A stretch of 64,000 nucleotides of DNA from Nocardia fluminea. Lineage in GTDB: Bacteria; Actinomycetota; Actinomycetes; Mycobacteriales; Mycobacteriaceae. Below are positions 8,902 through 18,038 of the stretch, piece after piece. The position numbers and the translations under genes are program-made. The notes under the pieces were generated by a model. That model was not told the origin of the DNA, did no database searches, and saw only the letters and a program-made list of their open reading frames with translations. Location of the stretch: the NCBI RefSeq assembly GCF_002846365.1, contig NZ_PJMW01000002.1, positions 4,898,001 to 4,962,000 of the forward strand, read 5' to 3'. Within the stretch, counting starts at the first letter, position 1. Each line of letters begins with the position of its first letter.

Positions 8902-9271
8902 TGTCGCGACCGTCTCGTCGCCGCGGGTGCCGATTCAGCCAGGAGAGGCCTTCCTCGAGATCCAGCGCGGTGTGCATGTCTTCGAATGTAAGGCCCAGTT
9001 GCACCATGGCGAAGGCGACCTCGGGTTGTAGCCCGACGATGACCGTCTCCGCGCCGCGCAACTGGGTCATGTGCGCGATGGTGCGCAACGAGCGCGCGGC
9101 GAAGGAGTCCATCACATCGATGGCGGTGACGTCGACGATGATGCCGGTCGCGCGATAGCGACTGACCTGCTTCATCAGGTCGTCCTGTAGCCGCTCGGTG
9201 TCGGCGTCGGTCAGGGCCGACTGTACCGAGGCGATCAGGTACGTGCCCTGCTTGAGAATAGGTACCGGCAT
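8891..9271 (-). CDS. rsbS: RsbS-like STAS scaffold protein
   Basis: A 126-residue single STAS-domain protein. The phospho-acceptor is clear: Ser56 in AIDVMDSFAAR aligns with the RsbS Ser59 site of Bacillus. The following MTQLRGAETVIVGLQPEVAF is the typical RsbS/RsbR continuation. RsbS forms the stressosome core with RsbR and holds RsbT until phosphorylated. The gene lies 10 bases after rsbR and overlaps rsbT. Confidence 0.9.
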   Translation of the reverse strand: MPVPILKQGTYLIASVQSALTDADTERLQDDLMKQVSRYRATGIIVDVTAIDVMDSFAARSLRTIAHMTQLRGAETVIVGLQPEVAFAMVQLGLTFEDMHTALDLEEGLSWLNRHPRRRDGRDSGR

Positions 9272-9281
9272 GGTGGCTTGG

Positions 9282-10187
9282 TCAGCGCCCGTCCCGCTCG
9301 CTCAAGCGCTCGGTCACCCGGGAGACCTCGTAGCCGAGGAGACGCTCGGCCTCTTCGATACCGCCCTGCAGGTCGCCGACCGCGTTCATCTTGGACAGAT
9401 CGAGGCCGATGGTCACCAGGGTCAGGGCGATCTCCGAGGACAGGCCGGTGATGATGACGCTGGCGCCCATCAGGCCGGACGCGTCGACGGTCTGCACGAG
9501 GTGGTTGGCCACCACGGAGTCGATGGCGGGCACACCGGTGATGTCGATGACGACCACCTTGGCGCGATTGGCGCGGATGGCGCGCAGCAGCTGCTCGGTG
9601 AGCTGGCGGGCACGCTGGGAGTCGAGCACACCGATGATCGGCAGGATGAGCAGCTGCTCGCGGACCTGCAGAACCGGGGTGGACAGCTCGCGGATGGCCT
9701 CTTGCTGGCGGCTGATGACGCGCTCGCGTTCCTGCACGAACGACACGGCCACGGTGTTGGCGATGCGGTTGGCGGCCGGTTCGTAGGCGTCGAGCACGCG
9801 GTTGAGCAGCTCGAAGTTGGACTGGTACTTCTCGAAGAGGCTGCGGGCCAGCACGTCGCGCAGCAGCAGCACGATGCCGATGACCTCGTCGGTCTCGACG
9901 CCTCGCGGAATGATGCGCTCGGACAGGTCGCGGGCGTAGGCCTGCAGTGCCTCGACGCTACCGGTGACGAGCACCTCGACGTAGTTGTCGTACATCGACG
10001 TCGCCTCGGAGAAGATCTCCTCCGGGGTCATCGCGGTCAGCAGTTCGGCTTCGGTGATGCGCCGTGCCCACTCTTCCCGCAGCCCGGTGCGGTTCTGCCG
10101 CAGGTGCTCGACCAGCTGCGGGAGCAGATTGTCGAGCGGTTGCGCCGGCAGCGAATCCGCCGAAAGACTCGTGGACACCTCGGACAT
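9282..10187 (-). CDS. rsbR: RsbR-like stressosome sensor/scaffold
   Basis: A 301-residue co-antagonist: an N-terminal all-helical (non-haem globin-like) sensor of about 1-165, a linker helix, and a C-terminal STAS domain (about 172-290). The two RsbR phosphosites map to Ser224 (VPAIDSVVANH; Thr171 in Bacillus RsbRA) and Thr256 (SEIALTLVTIGLDL; Thr205). The STAS domain assembles with RsbS into the stressosome core while the N-terminal domain forms turrets that read a signal. ATG at 10187 is preceded by GGGGCAGGGG; a 24-codon upstream extension is less likely. It is the first gene of a five-gene operon with a SigB-type promoter at 10258-10284. Confidence 0.9.
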   Translation of the reverse strand: MSEVSTSLSADSLPAQPLDNLLPQLVEHLRQNRTGLREEWARRITEAELLTAMTPEEIFSEATSMYDNYVEVLVTGSVEALQAYARDLSERIIPRGVETDEVIGIVLLLRDVLARSLFEKYQSNFELLNRVLDAYEPAANRIANTVAVSFVQERERVISRQQEAIRELSTPVLQVREQLLILPIIGVLDSQRARQLTEQLLRAIRANRAKVVVIDITGVPAIDSVVANHLVQTVDASGLMGASVIITGLSSEIALTLVTIGLDLSKMNAVGDLQGGIEEAERLLGYEVSRVTERLSERDGR

Positions 10188-10257
10188 GGAAACCCCTGCC
10201 CCTTTCGACGACGGACGTTTTCGGTGCGCACAGCGCGCGTTGAGCCTGAGCCTACTC

Positions 10258-10284
10258 ATACCCCCTCGGCGGTGCTGCCCAAAC
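10258..10284 (-). promoter_or_regulatory. SigB/SigF-type promoter of the stressosome operon
   Basis: On the minus strand, GTTTGG (10284-10279) and GGGTAT (10263-10258) are separated by 15 bases. This fits the group-3 stress sigma consensus (SigB GTTTAA-N12-15-GGGTAT; mycobacterial SigF GGTTT-N15-17-GGGTA), with a perfect -10. The expected start is about 63 bases before the rsbR ATG. It lies wholly between the mftR stop and rsbR, where a promoter would be needed. Confidence 0.7.
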
Positions 10285-10297
10285 GTGGCGCCTCCGG

Positions 10298-10924
10298 CTA
10301 TTCCGGGGCGAACCCGCGTTCCAGCGCGCGCAGCGCCCGGTCCAGATAGACGGTGAGATCGGTGTCACCGCGCTCGAGCCAGGCATCGAAAGCCGCCCGC
10401 GCGGCGGCCAGGGTGGTGCGCCCGATGGCGAGGGGGATCAGATCGCCCGCGCCGGCGCCGAGGCGGCTCGCGGCGAACTCGCCGACGGCGTGTTCCCACG
10501 CGTCGTAGTGCGCCCCCGCGCCCGCCGAGAGGGCGGGGACACCGGAGACCAGCCGCATCCTGGTGCGCAGTTCGGGGATGTCCTCGGGACGATAACGGTT
10601 GGCCGCCACCACGATGCGGCGCACGGCCGCCATCATCGGCTCGTCGCCGGGCACCGCGGCGAACGCGGCGCGCAGGTCGTCGACCTCGTTGTCGAACTGG
10701 TGCCACAGCACTTCGGCCTTGCTCGGGAAGTAGCGGAAGAAGGTGCGCTCGCTGACGCCGGCTTCGGCGGCGATGCGCTCCACGGTGACGTCGTCGAACC
10801 CGTGCTCGGCGAACAGTTTCATCGCGATCACCTCGAGCTGGCGCCGCGTGGTGCGGGGCGGACGCCCGCGGTGCCCCGGTTGCTTCGGAGTCGACATCGG
10901 TGCGCGCGAAGGCGGGGCGGACAT
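10298..10924 (-). CDS. mftR: Mycofactocin-system TetR regulator MftR
   Basis: A 208-residue TetR-family repressor. The N-terminal HTH reads GRPPRTTRRQLEVIAMKLFA, then VTVERIAAEAGVSERTFFRYF-SK, the pattern of MftR proteins that guard mycofactocin clusters. In Mycobacterium, MftR responds to long acyl-CoA. It is divergent from mftE, with an exact 6+1+6 palindrome between them. The start is uncertain between ATG at 10924 and 10897; neither has a good ribosome binding site. Longer in-frame extension across mftE is rejected. Confidence 0.82.
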   Translation of the reverse strand: MSAPPSRAPMSTPKQPGHRGRPPRTTRRQLEVIAMKLFAEHGFDDVTVERIAAEAGVSERTFFRYFPSKAEVLWHQFDNEVDDLRAAFAAVPGDEPMMAAVRRIVVAANRYRPEDIPELRTRMRLVSGVPALSAGAGAHYDAWEHAVGEFAASRLGAGAGDLIPLAIGRTTLAAARAAFDAWLERGDTDLTVYLDRALRALERGFAPE

Positions 10925-10972
10925 GGATACAGGATAGAGAGGGGTATACAGCCCGCACGCGCTATTGATTAT

Positions 10973-10985
10973 GTCAGTGACTGAC
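10973..10985. promoter_or_regulatory. Palindromic operator candidate between mftR and mftE
   Basis: GTCAGTGACTGAC is a perfect inverted repeat (6-base arms around one G) in the 76-base divergent space between mftR (ATG 10924, minus) and mftE (ATG 11001, plus). Outer bases add two further matched pairs. A TetR dimer site here could control both directions. It also argues against the earlier TTG 10965 or ATG 10971 as the mftE start. Confidence 0.55.
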
Positions 10986-11000
10986 GTTAATGTTGGCGCC

Positions 11001-11702
11001 ATGTTCGTGGCGCACCTCACATCGCCCGAGGCAGGTGAGCGCGCCGCCGCGGGAGTGATCCTGGTCATCCCCCTCGGCGCGACCGAGCAGCACGGCCCCC
11101 ATCTGCCGCTCTCGACCGACAGCGACATCGCGTCGGCGGTGTGCCGGCGAGCCGCGGCCCAGCGTGGCGATCTGCTCATCGCGCCCGCCGTGGCCTACGG
11201 GGCCAGCGGCGAGCACGCGGGCTTCGCGGGCACCCTGTCGATCGGTCAGGCGGCGCTGGAACTGCTCGTCGTGGAACTGTGCCGCTCGGCCACGGACACG
11301 TTCTCGCGGATCGTGCTGGTCAACGGGCACGGCGGCAACGTGGAAACGCTGCGCCGCGCCGTGGCGTCGCTGCGCTCGGAATCGCGTGACGTGCGCCTGT
11401 TCTCGCCCGGCTACGGCGGTGACCCGCACGCCGGGCGCACCGAGACCTCGATCCAGCTCGCGCTGCGCCCCGACCTGGTGCGCGCCGAACTGGCCGAACC
11501 GGGAGACCGCCGCCCGCTGGCCGAACTGCTGCCGCTGTTGCGCGCGGGCGGCGTGCGGGCGTGTAGCCCCAACGGAATCCTCGGCGACCCCACCGGATCG
11601 AACGCCGACGAAGGGGCGGGCCTGCTGGGGATCGCCACTACCGCATTGCTGGAAGACCTGCGCCGATGGTGGCCGCAGGATCATGAGGAAGGACCCCGAT
11701 GA
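11001..11702 (+). CDS. mftE: Mycofactocin creatininase-family peptidase MftE
   Basis: A 233-residue creatininase-fold metalloenzyme. VIPLGATEQHGPHLPLSTDS supplies metal ligands (Glu, His, Asp) and VNGHGGNVETLRRA is the second signature. MftE cuts the modified MftA C-terminal dipeptide (VY*) from its leader. The match of the N-terminal region to MftE and the adjacency of mftR and mftD make this more likely than a true creatininase. ATG at 11001 is chosen because MftE proteins start about 20 residues before VIPLG and because earlier starts would enclose the palindrome. It overlaps mftD by ATGA. Confidence 0.85.
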   Translation: MFVAHLTSPEAGERAAAGVILVIPLGATEQHGPHLPLSTDSDIASAVCRRAAAQRGDLLIAPAVAYGASGEHAGFAGTLSIGQAALELLVVELCRSATDTFSRIVLVNGHGGNVETLRRAVASLRSESRDVRLFSPGYGGDPHAGRTETSIQLALRPDLVRAELAEPGDRRPLAELLPLLRAGGVRACSPNGILGDPTGSNADEGAGLLGIATTALLEDLRRWWPQDHEEGPR

Positions 11703-12943
11703 ATCCCTGGTTCGAGACCGTTGCCGAGGCGCAGCGGCGCGCCCGCAAGCGCCTGCCGAAGTCGGTGTACGGCGCGCTGATCGCCGGATCCGAACGCGGA
11801 CAGACCATCGAAGACAACCAGACCGCCTTCACCGAACTCGGTTTCGCCCCGCACTGCGCGGGCCCGATCGGCGACCGCGACCAATCCACCACGGTGCTCG
11901 GTCAGCAGATTTCCATGCCGGTGCTGATCTCGCCGACCGGCGTGCAGGCCGTGCACCCCGATGGTGAGGTCGCCGTCGCCCGCGCCGCGGCCGCGCGCGG
12001 CATCGCCATGGGGCTCAGCTCTTTCGCGAGCAAGCCCGTCGAGGACGTCATCGCGGCCAACCCGGCGACCCTGTTCCAGCTGTACTGGTGTGGCGACAAG
12101 GAGCAGATCCTCGAGCGGATGGCCAGGGCGAAGAAGGCAGGCGCGGTCGGTCTGATCCTCACCCTGGACTGGTCGTTCTCGCACGGTCGCGACTGGGGCA
12201 GCCCGGTGATCCCGGAATCGCTGAACCTGCGCACGATGATGAAATTCGCGCCGCAGACCCTGGCGCGCCCCCGCTGGCTCGCGACCTACCTGCGCTCGGG
12301 CAGCATCCCCGACCTCACCGCGCCGAACATGGCCATCGGCGGCGGCGCGGCTCCCGGGTTCTTCGGCGCCTACGGCGAATGGATGCAGACCCCGGCACCC
12401 GATTGGGACGATGTCGCCTGGATCTGCGCGCAGTGGGACGGCCCGGTGCTGCTCAAGGGCGTGATGCGGGTCGACGACGCCCTGCGCGCGGTCGACGCCG
12501 GCGTCGCGGGCATCTCGGTGTCCAACCACGGCGGCAACAATCTCGACGGCACTCCCGCCGCGATCCGCGCACTGCCGGTGCTCGCCGACGCGGTGGGCGA
12601 CCAGATCGAGGTGCTCCTCGACGGCGGCATCCGGCGCGGCAGCGATGTCGTCAAGGCCGTGGCGCTGGGTGCGCGCGCGGTGCTGATCGGGCGCGCCTCC
12701 CTGTGGGGCCTCGCGGCCAACGGTCAGGCCGGTGTCGAGAACGTGCTCGACATCCTGCGCGGCGGTATCGATTCGGCGTTGCTGGGGCTGCGCAAGACTT
12801 CGATCACCGACCTGACCCGCGACGACATCATCGTTCCCGCCGGTTTCGAACGCGCGCTGGGCGTGGGTTCGACCCAAAAGAACTCCGGTGACCTGGATTT
12901 CGCTACCAACGGAACAGTCGTGAGCGGCGCCGCTTCTGGATAG
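11699..12943 (+). CDS. mftD: Pre-mycofactocin synthase MftD (FMN-dependent)
   Basis: A 414-residue lactate-oxidase/lactate-dehydrogenase-family flavoprotein. The N-terminus WFETVAEAQRRARKRLPKSV and the SVYGALIAGSERG that follows are the recognisable MftD start; FMN and active-site motifs include ISPTGVQAVHPDGE, SVSNHGGNNLDGTPA and LLDGGIRRGSDVVKAVALGA. MftD oxidatively deaminates the AHDP intermediate to give the redox-active pre-mycofactocin. It follows mftE by an ATGA overlap. In characterised clusters mftD precedes mftE; here the order is reversed, and mftA, mftB, mftC and mftF are not adjacent. Confidence 0.87.
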   Translation: MNPWFETVAEAQRRARKRLPKSVYGALIAGSERGQTIEDNQTAFTELGFAPHCAGPIGDRDQSTTVLGQQISMPVLISPTGVQAVHPDGEVAVARAAAARGIAMGLSSFASKPVEDVIAANPATLFQLYWCGDKEQILERMARAKKAGAVGLILTLDWSFSHGRDWGSPVIPESLNLRTMMKFAPQTLARPRWLATYLRSGSIPDLTAPNMAIGGGAAPGFFGAYGEWMQTPAPDWDDVAWICAQWDGPVLLKGVMRVDDALRAVDAGVAGISVSNHGGNNLDGTPAAIRALPVLADAVGDQIEVLLDGGIRRGSDVVKAVALGARAVLIGRASLWGLAANGQAGVENVLDILRGGIDSALLGLRKTSITDLTRDDIIVPAGFERALGVGSTQKNSGDLDFATNGTVVSGAASG

Positions 12944-12980
12944 TATCGGGGGTTGGTCATCACCGCCGAGGGGGAAGTTC

Positions 12981-13505
12981 GTGAGTGTGTTTTCGGAAAT
13001 CGAGGGTTCGCGTGGGCGAATCATGATGTCGCGCAGCGTGTCCTACACGCTGCCCGCCGTGGTCGCGGTGGCGCTGGTCTCGGCCGGATGTGGCACCGCC
13101 ACACCGAAACCGGCACCGCGTGCGGCATCGAGCACTCTCACGACCACCACCAAGCCGCCGACGACGACATCGCGGGTGACCACGACGACGTCGACCGCCG
13201 CGAAACCGGCGTCGGTCGGCGTCTGCGTGGACAAGACGACCAACGTCCGCGTGGCCGACGAGCAGTGCGACACCAGCGATACGAAGTACTCGCGCTTCTG
13301 GTATCAGCACACCGACACCTTCGTGTACCCGGCGATCGGCGTCGCCGTCGCCCTGGCGGCGGGCAGTTTCCTGCGTCCGACCACCGGCGAGGTCTTCGAT
13401 CGCGGCGCACCGACCAAGGGCGGCACCGTCGCGCGCGGTGGACTGGGCAAGTCCAAGCCCAGTTCTTCCGGCGGCGGTGGCGGCAGCGGCAGCGGCGGGT
13501 CCTAG
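12981..13505 (+). CDS. Putative secreted lipoprotein of unknown function
   Basis: A 174-residue protein beginning with GTG behind GGGGGAAG. After 14 residues comes a hydrophobic signal segment ending in the lipobox LVSAGCG, so Cys is probably lipidated. Then a Thr/Pro-rich spacer, a small domain with two cysteines (VGVCVDKTTN and DEQCDTSD) that might form a disulfide, a second hydrophobic stretch (FVYPAIGVAVALAAGSFL) and a Gly/Ser-rich tail. I do not recognise a function. An ATG at 13023 would put the signal right at the N-terminus and is a fair alternative. Its stop overlaps the convergent MarR stop in the tetranucleotide CTAG. Confidence 0.6.
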   Translation: MSVFSEIEGSRGRIMMSRSVSYTLPAVVAVALVSAGCGTATPKPAPRAASSTLTTTTKPPTTTSRVTTTTSTAAKPASVGVCVDKTTNVRVADEQCDTSDTKYSRFWYQHTDTFVYPAIGVAVALAAGSFLRPTTGEVFDRGAPTKGGTVARGGLGKSKPSSSGGGGGSGSGGS

Positions 13506-14011
13506 TCCTCGCCGGGCGCGGTGGTTTGCAGCCGGCCGAGCGGTTCGGCCGACTTCGCGCCGCGATGATGGTCGACGAGCACGTCGTAGATTTCCGCGAG
13601 GGTCGCGAGCTGGTCGCGGTCGAGGACATCGATCATGTGTTTGCGCACGCTGCGCACATGCGCGGGCGCGGCCGTGGTGAGCAGTTGCCCGCCGGTCGGG
13701 GTCAGCCTGGCCACGGTCCGGCGCTGGTCGTGCGGCATCGTCTCGCGCGAGACCAGGCCGCGCTTCTGCATGCGGGTGATCTGATGCGAGAGCCGGCTCT
13801 GCGACCATTCGAGCGCGCAGGCCAGATCGGCGAAGGTGAGCCGCTGGCCCGGCGCGTCGGCCAGATAGACCAGGACGGAATATTCGACATAGCTCAGGTT
13901 CGCTGCCCGGCCGGCGTCGCGCCCGATCGCCGCGGCGATCAGGTCGCGGGTCCGGACATAGCCCAGCCAGGCACGCATTTCGACATCATCGAGCCACTGT
14001 GGATCGGTCAC
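13502..14011 (-). CDS. MarR-family transcriptional regulator
   Basis: A 169-residue winged-helix regulator. The recognition region reads LTFADLACALEWSQSRLSHQ followed by ITRMQKRGLVSRE, and the wing is DQRRTVARLTPTGGQLL. GTG at 14011 (product starting TDPQWLDDVEMRAWLGY) is chosen since the family typically begins there and the upstream extension is basic and Cys-rich. It is divergent from the fumarase gene across 256 bases, and the ligand is unknown. Confidence 0.82.
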   Translation of the reverse strand: MTDPQWLDDVEMRAWLGYVRTRDLIAAAIGRDAGRAANLSYVEYSVLVYLADAPGQRLTFADLACALEWSQSRLSHQITRMQKRGLVSRETMPHDQRRTVARLTPTGGQLLTTAAPAHVRSVRKHMIDVLDRDQLATLAEIYDVLVDHHRGAKSAEPLGRLQTTAPGED

Positions 14012-14122
14012 GATCGAGCTCCAGATTCTGAAGGTGCAGGCTTCGGATTGAACGGTGCACTCCCGCCACCGCCCGGAGAATGGGTAGCACCGTTTGGGTT
14101 GAACGTGCAACCTCGATGATAG

Positions 14123-14164
14123 TTAGGGTAGGTCAGCAACCTCACATAGGGTTGCCTAACCGAC
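14123..14164 (+). promoter_or_regulatory. Two iron-box-like (DtxR/IdeR-type) half-matched sites upstream of fumarase
   Basis: TTAGGGTAGG at 14123-14132 matches the left half of the DtxR/IdeR consensus TTAGGTTAGGCTAACCTAA with one mismatch; TAGGGTTGCCTAACC at 14147-14161 matches its central part at most positions. They lie between the MarR and fumarase starts, about 100 bases before the fumarase GTG. Iron-linked control would suit an Fe-S fumarase, but neither site is a full 19-base match. Confidence 0.35.
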
Positions 14165-14267
14165 GTGCGGGTGTCGGTGGTCGTTAGGCTGCGGATTGCT
14201 TTGTGACCAGCCCTGCCTGGTGCTCCGCAGTGTTGCGGTGCCCGCCCTGCCCGAAGGAGTGCGATCC

Positions 14268-15944
<1,677 letters not shown>

Positions 15945-15959
15945 TCACGTGGCTCCGAG

Positions 15960-15993
15960 ACCCCGGTGTCCGCTGCGGCGGCGCCGGGGTTTT
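15960..15993 (+). terminator. Rho-independent terminator after fumarase
   Basis: Stem ACCCCGG (15960-15966) pairs with CCGGGGT (15984-15990), followed by TTT. It lies 15 bases after the fumarase stop and before the ABC1 kinase gene. Confidence 0.7.
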
Positions 15994-16080
15994 CGTCTGT
16001 TCCGCGGGCCCGGCGACGATTGCCACCCCGGTGTAGTGTGACGCACGGCATACGGCGTACAGGCGTGACAGGGGTGTGGT

Positions 16081-17469
16081 TTGGCGAGCGGTGGAGTTCC
16101 CAGGGGGCGGGCGACGCGGAGCGCGAAGCTGGGGCAGTTCGCCGCCGGGCAGGCGGTGCGGGAGGTCGGGCGCAGGCTGTCGATGATCGGGCGCACCGAC
16201 GAGGCGCGGGAGGTGCTGGCCGAGCGGTCGGCGATGATGAAGGCGCAGCAGATCGTCGCGGTGCTCGGGAGCATGAAGGGCTCGGCGATGAAGCTCGGGC
16301 AGATGGCCTCGGTGCTCGATCTGGACTTCGTTCCCGAAGCCCATCGCGAACAGTTCCGCGCCCAGCTCGCGGCGCTGCAGGACCACGCGCCCTCGATGCC
16401 CTTCCCGGTGATGCGACAGGTGATCGAGGACGATCTCGGCCCACTCGAGCGGATCTTCGCCGAATTCGGTGAGACATCGATCGCGGCGGCGTCGATCGGA
16501 CAGGTGCACCGGGCGCGACTGCACGACGGACGCGTCGTGGCGGTCAAGGTGAAGTACCCCGGGGTGGAGCGTGCCGTCCACGCCGACATCAGCAACCTCG
16601 AGTTCCTCGGCAAGATGGCCCGGACGGTCTTGCCGAGTATGGCCGATACGGGTGTGCTCGAGGAGATCGCCAGCAATCTGCGCAGCGAACTCGACTACGA
16701 GCGCGAGGCCCGGACCCAGCATCGGGTCGCGCAGCGCTATCGTGGCCATCCCTTCATCACCGTGCCCGACAGCGTCGAGGAATTCTGCACGCACAATGTG
16801 CTGGTCACGGAATTCGTCGACGGGCATCCCTTTTCGCACATCCAGACGCTGCCCGCCGCCGAGCGGGACCGGCTCGGCGAGCTGATCTATCGCTTCTACA
16901 TCGCCGGCCTGTTCGCCGACAACGAGTTCTGTGGCGACCCCCATCCCGGCAATGTGCTCCTGGCCGCCGACGGCAAACTCGCTTTCGTCGATTTCGGCCT
17001 CTACAAGGAGATGGACCCCGAGCACGTCGAGTTCGAGCGCGCGGTCCTGCGCGCCGCCGCGGAAGGCCGGGGCGAGGATCTGTTCGCCGCGTGGCTGGGC
17101 CGGGGGATCATCGACCCCGATTCCGAAGTCACCGTGGAGGAGAGTCTGGCCTACGTCTGGGCCGCCACCGGCTGGCACCTGCTCGACGAGGAGGTCACGA
17201 TCACCCCCGAATTGGCCACCGGCGCACTTCTGCTCGCCGTCGATCCGCGAGCCTCGGACTTCCAGGGCATGCACAAGCAGCTGCTGCCGCCCGAGCACGT
17301 GTTCTCCCGCCGCGCCGACCTGTTCACCTTCGCCACTCTCGGTCAGCTGCGGGTCACCGCCAACTGGCATCAGCTCGCCCGGGAATGGCTCTACGACGAA
17401 CCTCCGCAGACCGAGATCGGCCGGGCGATCGAGCAGTGGCGCCGCGGTCGTGACCAGCCGGGTCGATAG
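16081..17469 (+). CDS. ABC1/UbiB (COQ8)-family atypical kinase
   Basis: A 462-residue UbiB/ADCK-type protein. Hallmarks: the KxGQ motif GSAMKLGQMAS, the alanine-rich loop TSIAAASIGQVHRARL replacing the P-loop, the lysine in VVAVKVKYPGVE, FCGDPHPGN in the catalytic loop, and the metal-binding FVDFG. Members support quinone or lipid homeostasis; in menaquinone-based actinobacteria the substrate is not settled. TTG at 16081 is the best start, after GACAGGGGTG; no ATG or GTG fits upstream of the conserved region. The VanY-like gene follows 9 bases later and may be co-transcribed. Confidence 0.85.
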   Translation: MASGGVPRGRATRSAKLGQFAAGQAVREVGRRLSMIGRTDEAREVLAERSAMMKAQQIVAVLGSMKGSAMKLGQMASVLDLDFVPEAHREQFRAQLAALQDHAPSMPFPVMRQVIEDDLGPLERIFAEFGETSIAAASIGQVHRARLHDGRVVAVKVKYPGVERAVHADISNLEFLGKMARTVLPSMADTGVLEEIASNLRSELDYEREARTQHRVAQRYRGHPFITVPDSVEEFCTHNVLVTEFVDGHPFSHIQTLPAAERDRLGELIYRFYIAGLFADNEFCGDPHPGNVLLAADGKLAFVDFGLYKEMDPEHVEFERAVLRAAAEGRGEDLFAAWLGRGIIDPDSEVTVEESLAYVWAATGWHLLDEEVTITPELATGALLLAVDPRASDFQGMHKQLLPPEHVFSRRADLFTFATLGQLRVTANWHQLAREWLYDEPPQTEIGRAIEQWRRGRDQPGR

Positions 17470-17478
17470 AATCCTCCT

Positions 17479-17988
17479 ATGAATACTGTGCTCGGCCGCG
17501 TGGCCGACCGGATCCTGGTGACCATGACGGCCGCCGCGGCGGTGACCGTCGTCGGCCTCGGCGCCGCGGGCGCCCAACCCGAGCCACGCGAACAGTTCCA
17601 ATCGGCAGCGGGCACCGAAGGCCTCGACCCGCCGCTCGCCGCCGCCTACACCCTGGCCGAACAGCAGGCGCACGCCGAGAACGTGCCGCTGTCGATCACC
17701 TCCGGCCATCGCACCTACGAGCAGCAGCTGTGGCTCTGGCAGGACGGCCTGGCCACCTACGGCAGCCCCGAGGAGGCGCGACGCTGGGTGCTGCCGCCGG
17801 AGGAGTCCACCCATGTCTCCGGCCGTGCCGTCGATGTGGGCCCGCAGGTGGGGGCGCAGTGGCTCGAGGACAACGGCAACCGATGGGGCCTGTGCCGCAC
17901 TTTCGACAACGAGTGGTGGCATTTCGAGCTGGTGACCGCGCCCGGTGCGCCGTGTCCGCCGCGGGTGCCGGACGCGAGCCGACGCTAG
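17479..17988 (+). CDS. Secreted VanY-family D,D-carboxypeptidase-like peptidase
   Basis: A 169-residue exported zinc peptidase. Residues 1-32 form a signal peptide with a likely cut after AGA. The LAS/VanY signature is complete: H112 and D119 in STHVSGRAVDVG and E145/H148 in NEWWHFEL, with SGHRTYEQQ before them. It should trim D-Ala or related stem-peptide residues in peptidoglycan. It follows the ABC1 gene by 9 bases and ends before a perfect hairpin shared with the convergent epoxide hydrolase gene. Confidence 0.85.
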   Translation: MNTVLGRVADRILVTMTAAAAVTVVGLGAAGAQPEPREQFQSAAGTEGLDPPLAAAYTLAEQQAHAENVPLSITSGHRTYEQQLWLWQDGLATYGSPEEARRWVLPPEESTHVSGRAVDVGPQVGAQWLEDNGNRWGLCRTFDNEWWHFELVTAPGAPCPPRVPDASRR

Positions 17989-18002
17989 AGCCGAATCCGG
18001 TC

Positions 18003-18030
18003 GTGGCAGTGCGCCCCCGCGCACTGCCAC
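18003..18030. terminator. Bidirectional terminator hairpin
   Basis: GTGGCAGTGCGC (18003-18014) and GCGCACTGCCAC (18019-18030) form a perfect 12-bp stem with a CCCC loop, midway between the convergent VanY-like and epoxide hydrolase stops. There is no U-tract, as is common in actinobacteria. Confidence 0.7.
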
Positions 18031-18038
18031 CCGAGAGG

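Noticed and set aside
10932..10950. GGGTAT on the plus strand near mftR as a second SigB-type promoter
   Set aside because: No GTTT-like -35 at the right distance.
10965..11000. Earlier mftE starts at TTG 10965 or ATG 10971
   Set aside because: They would put the divergent palindrome inside the coding region and give an N-terminus longer than in MftE proteins.
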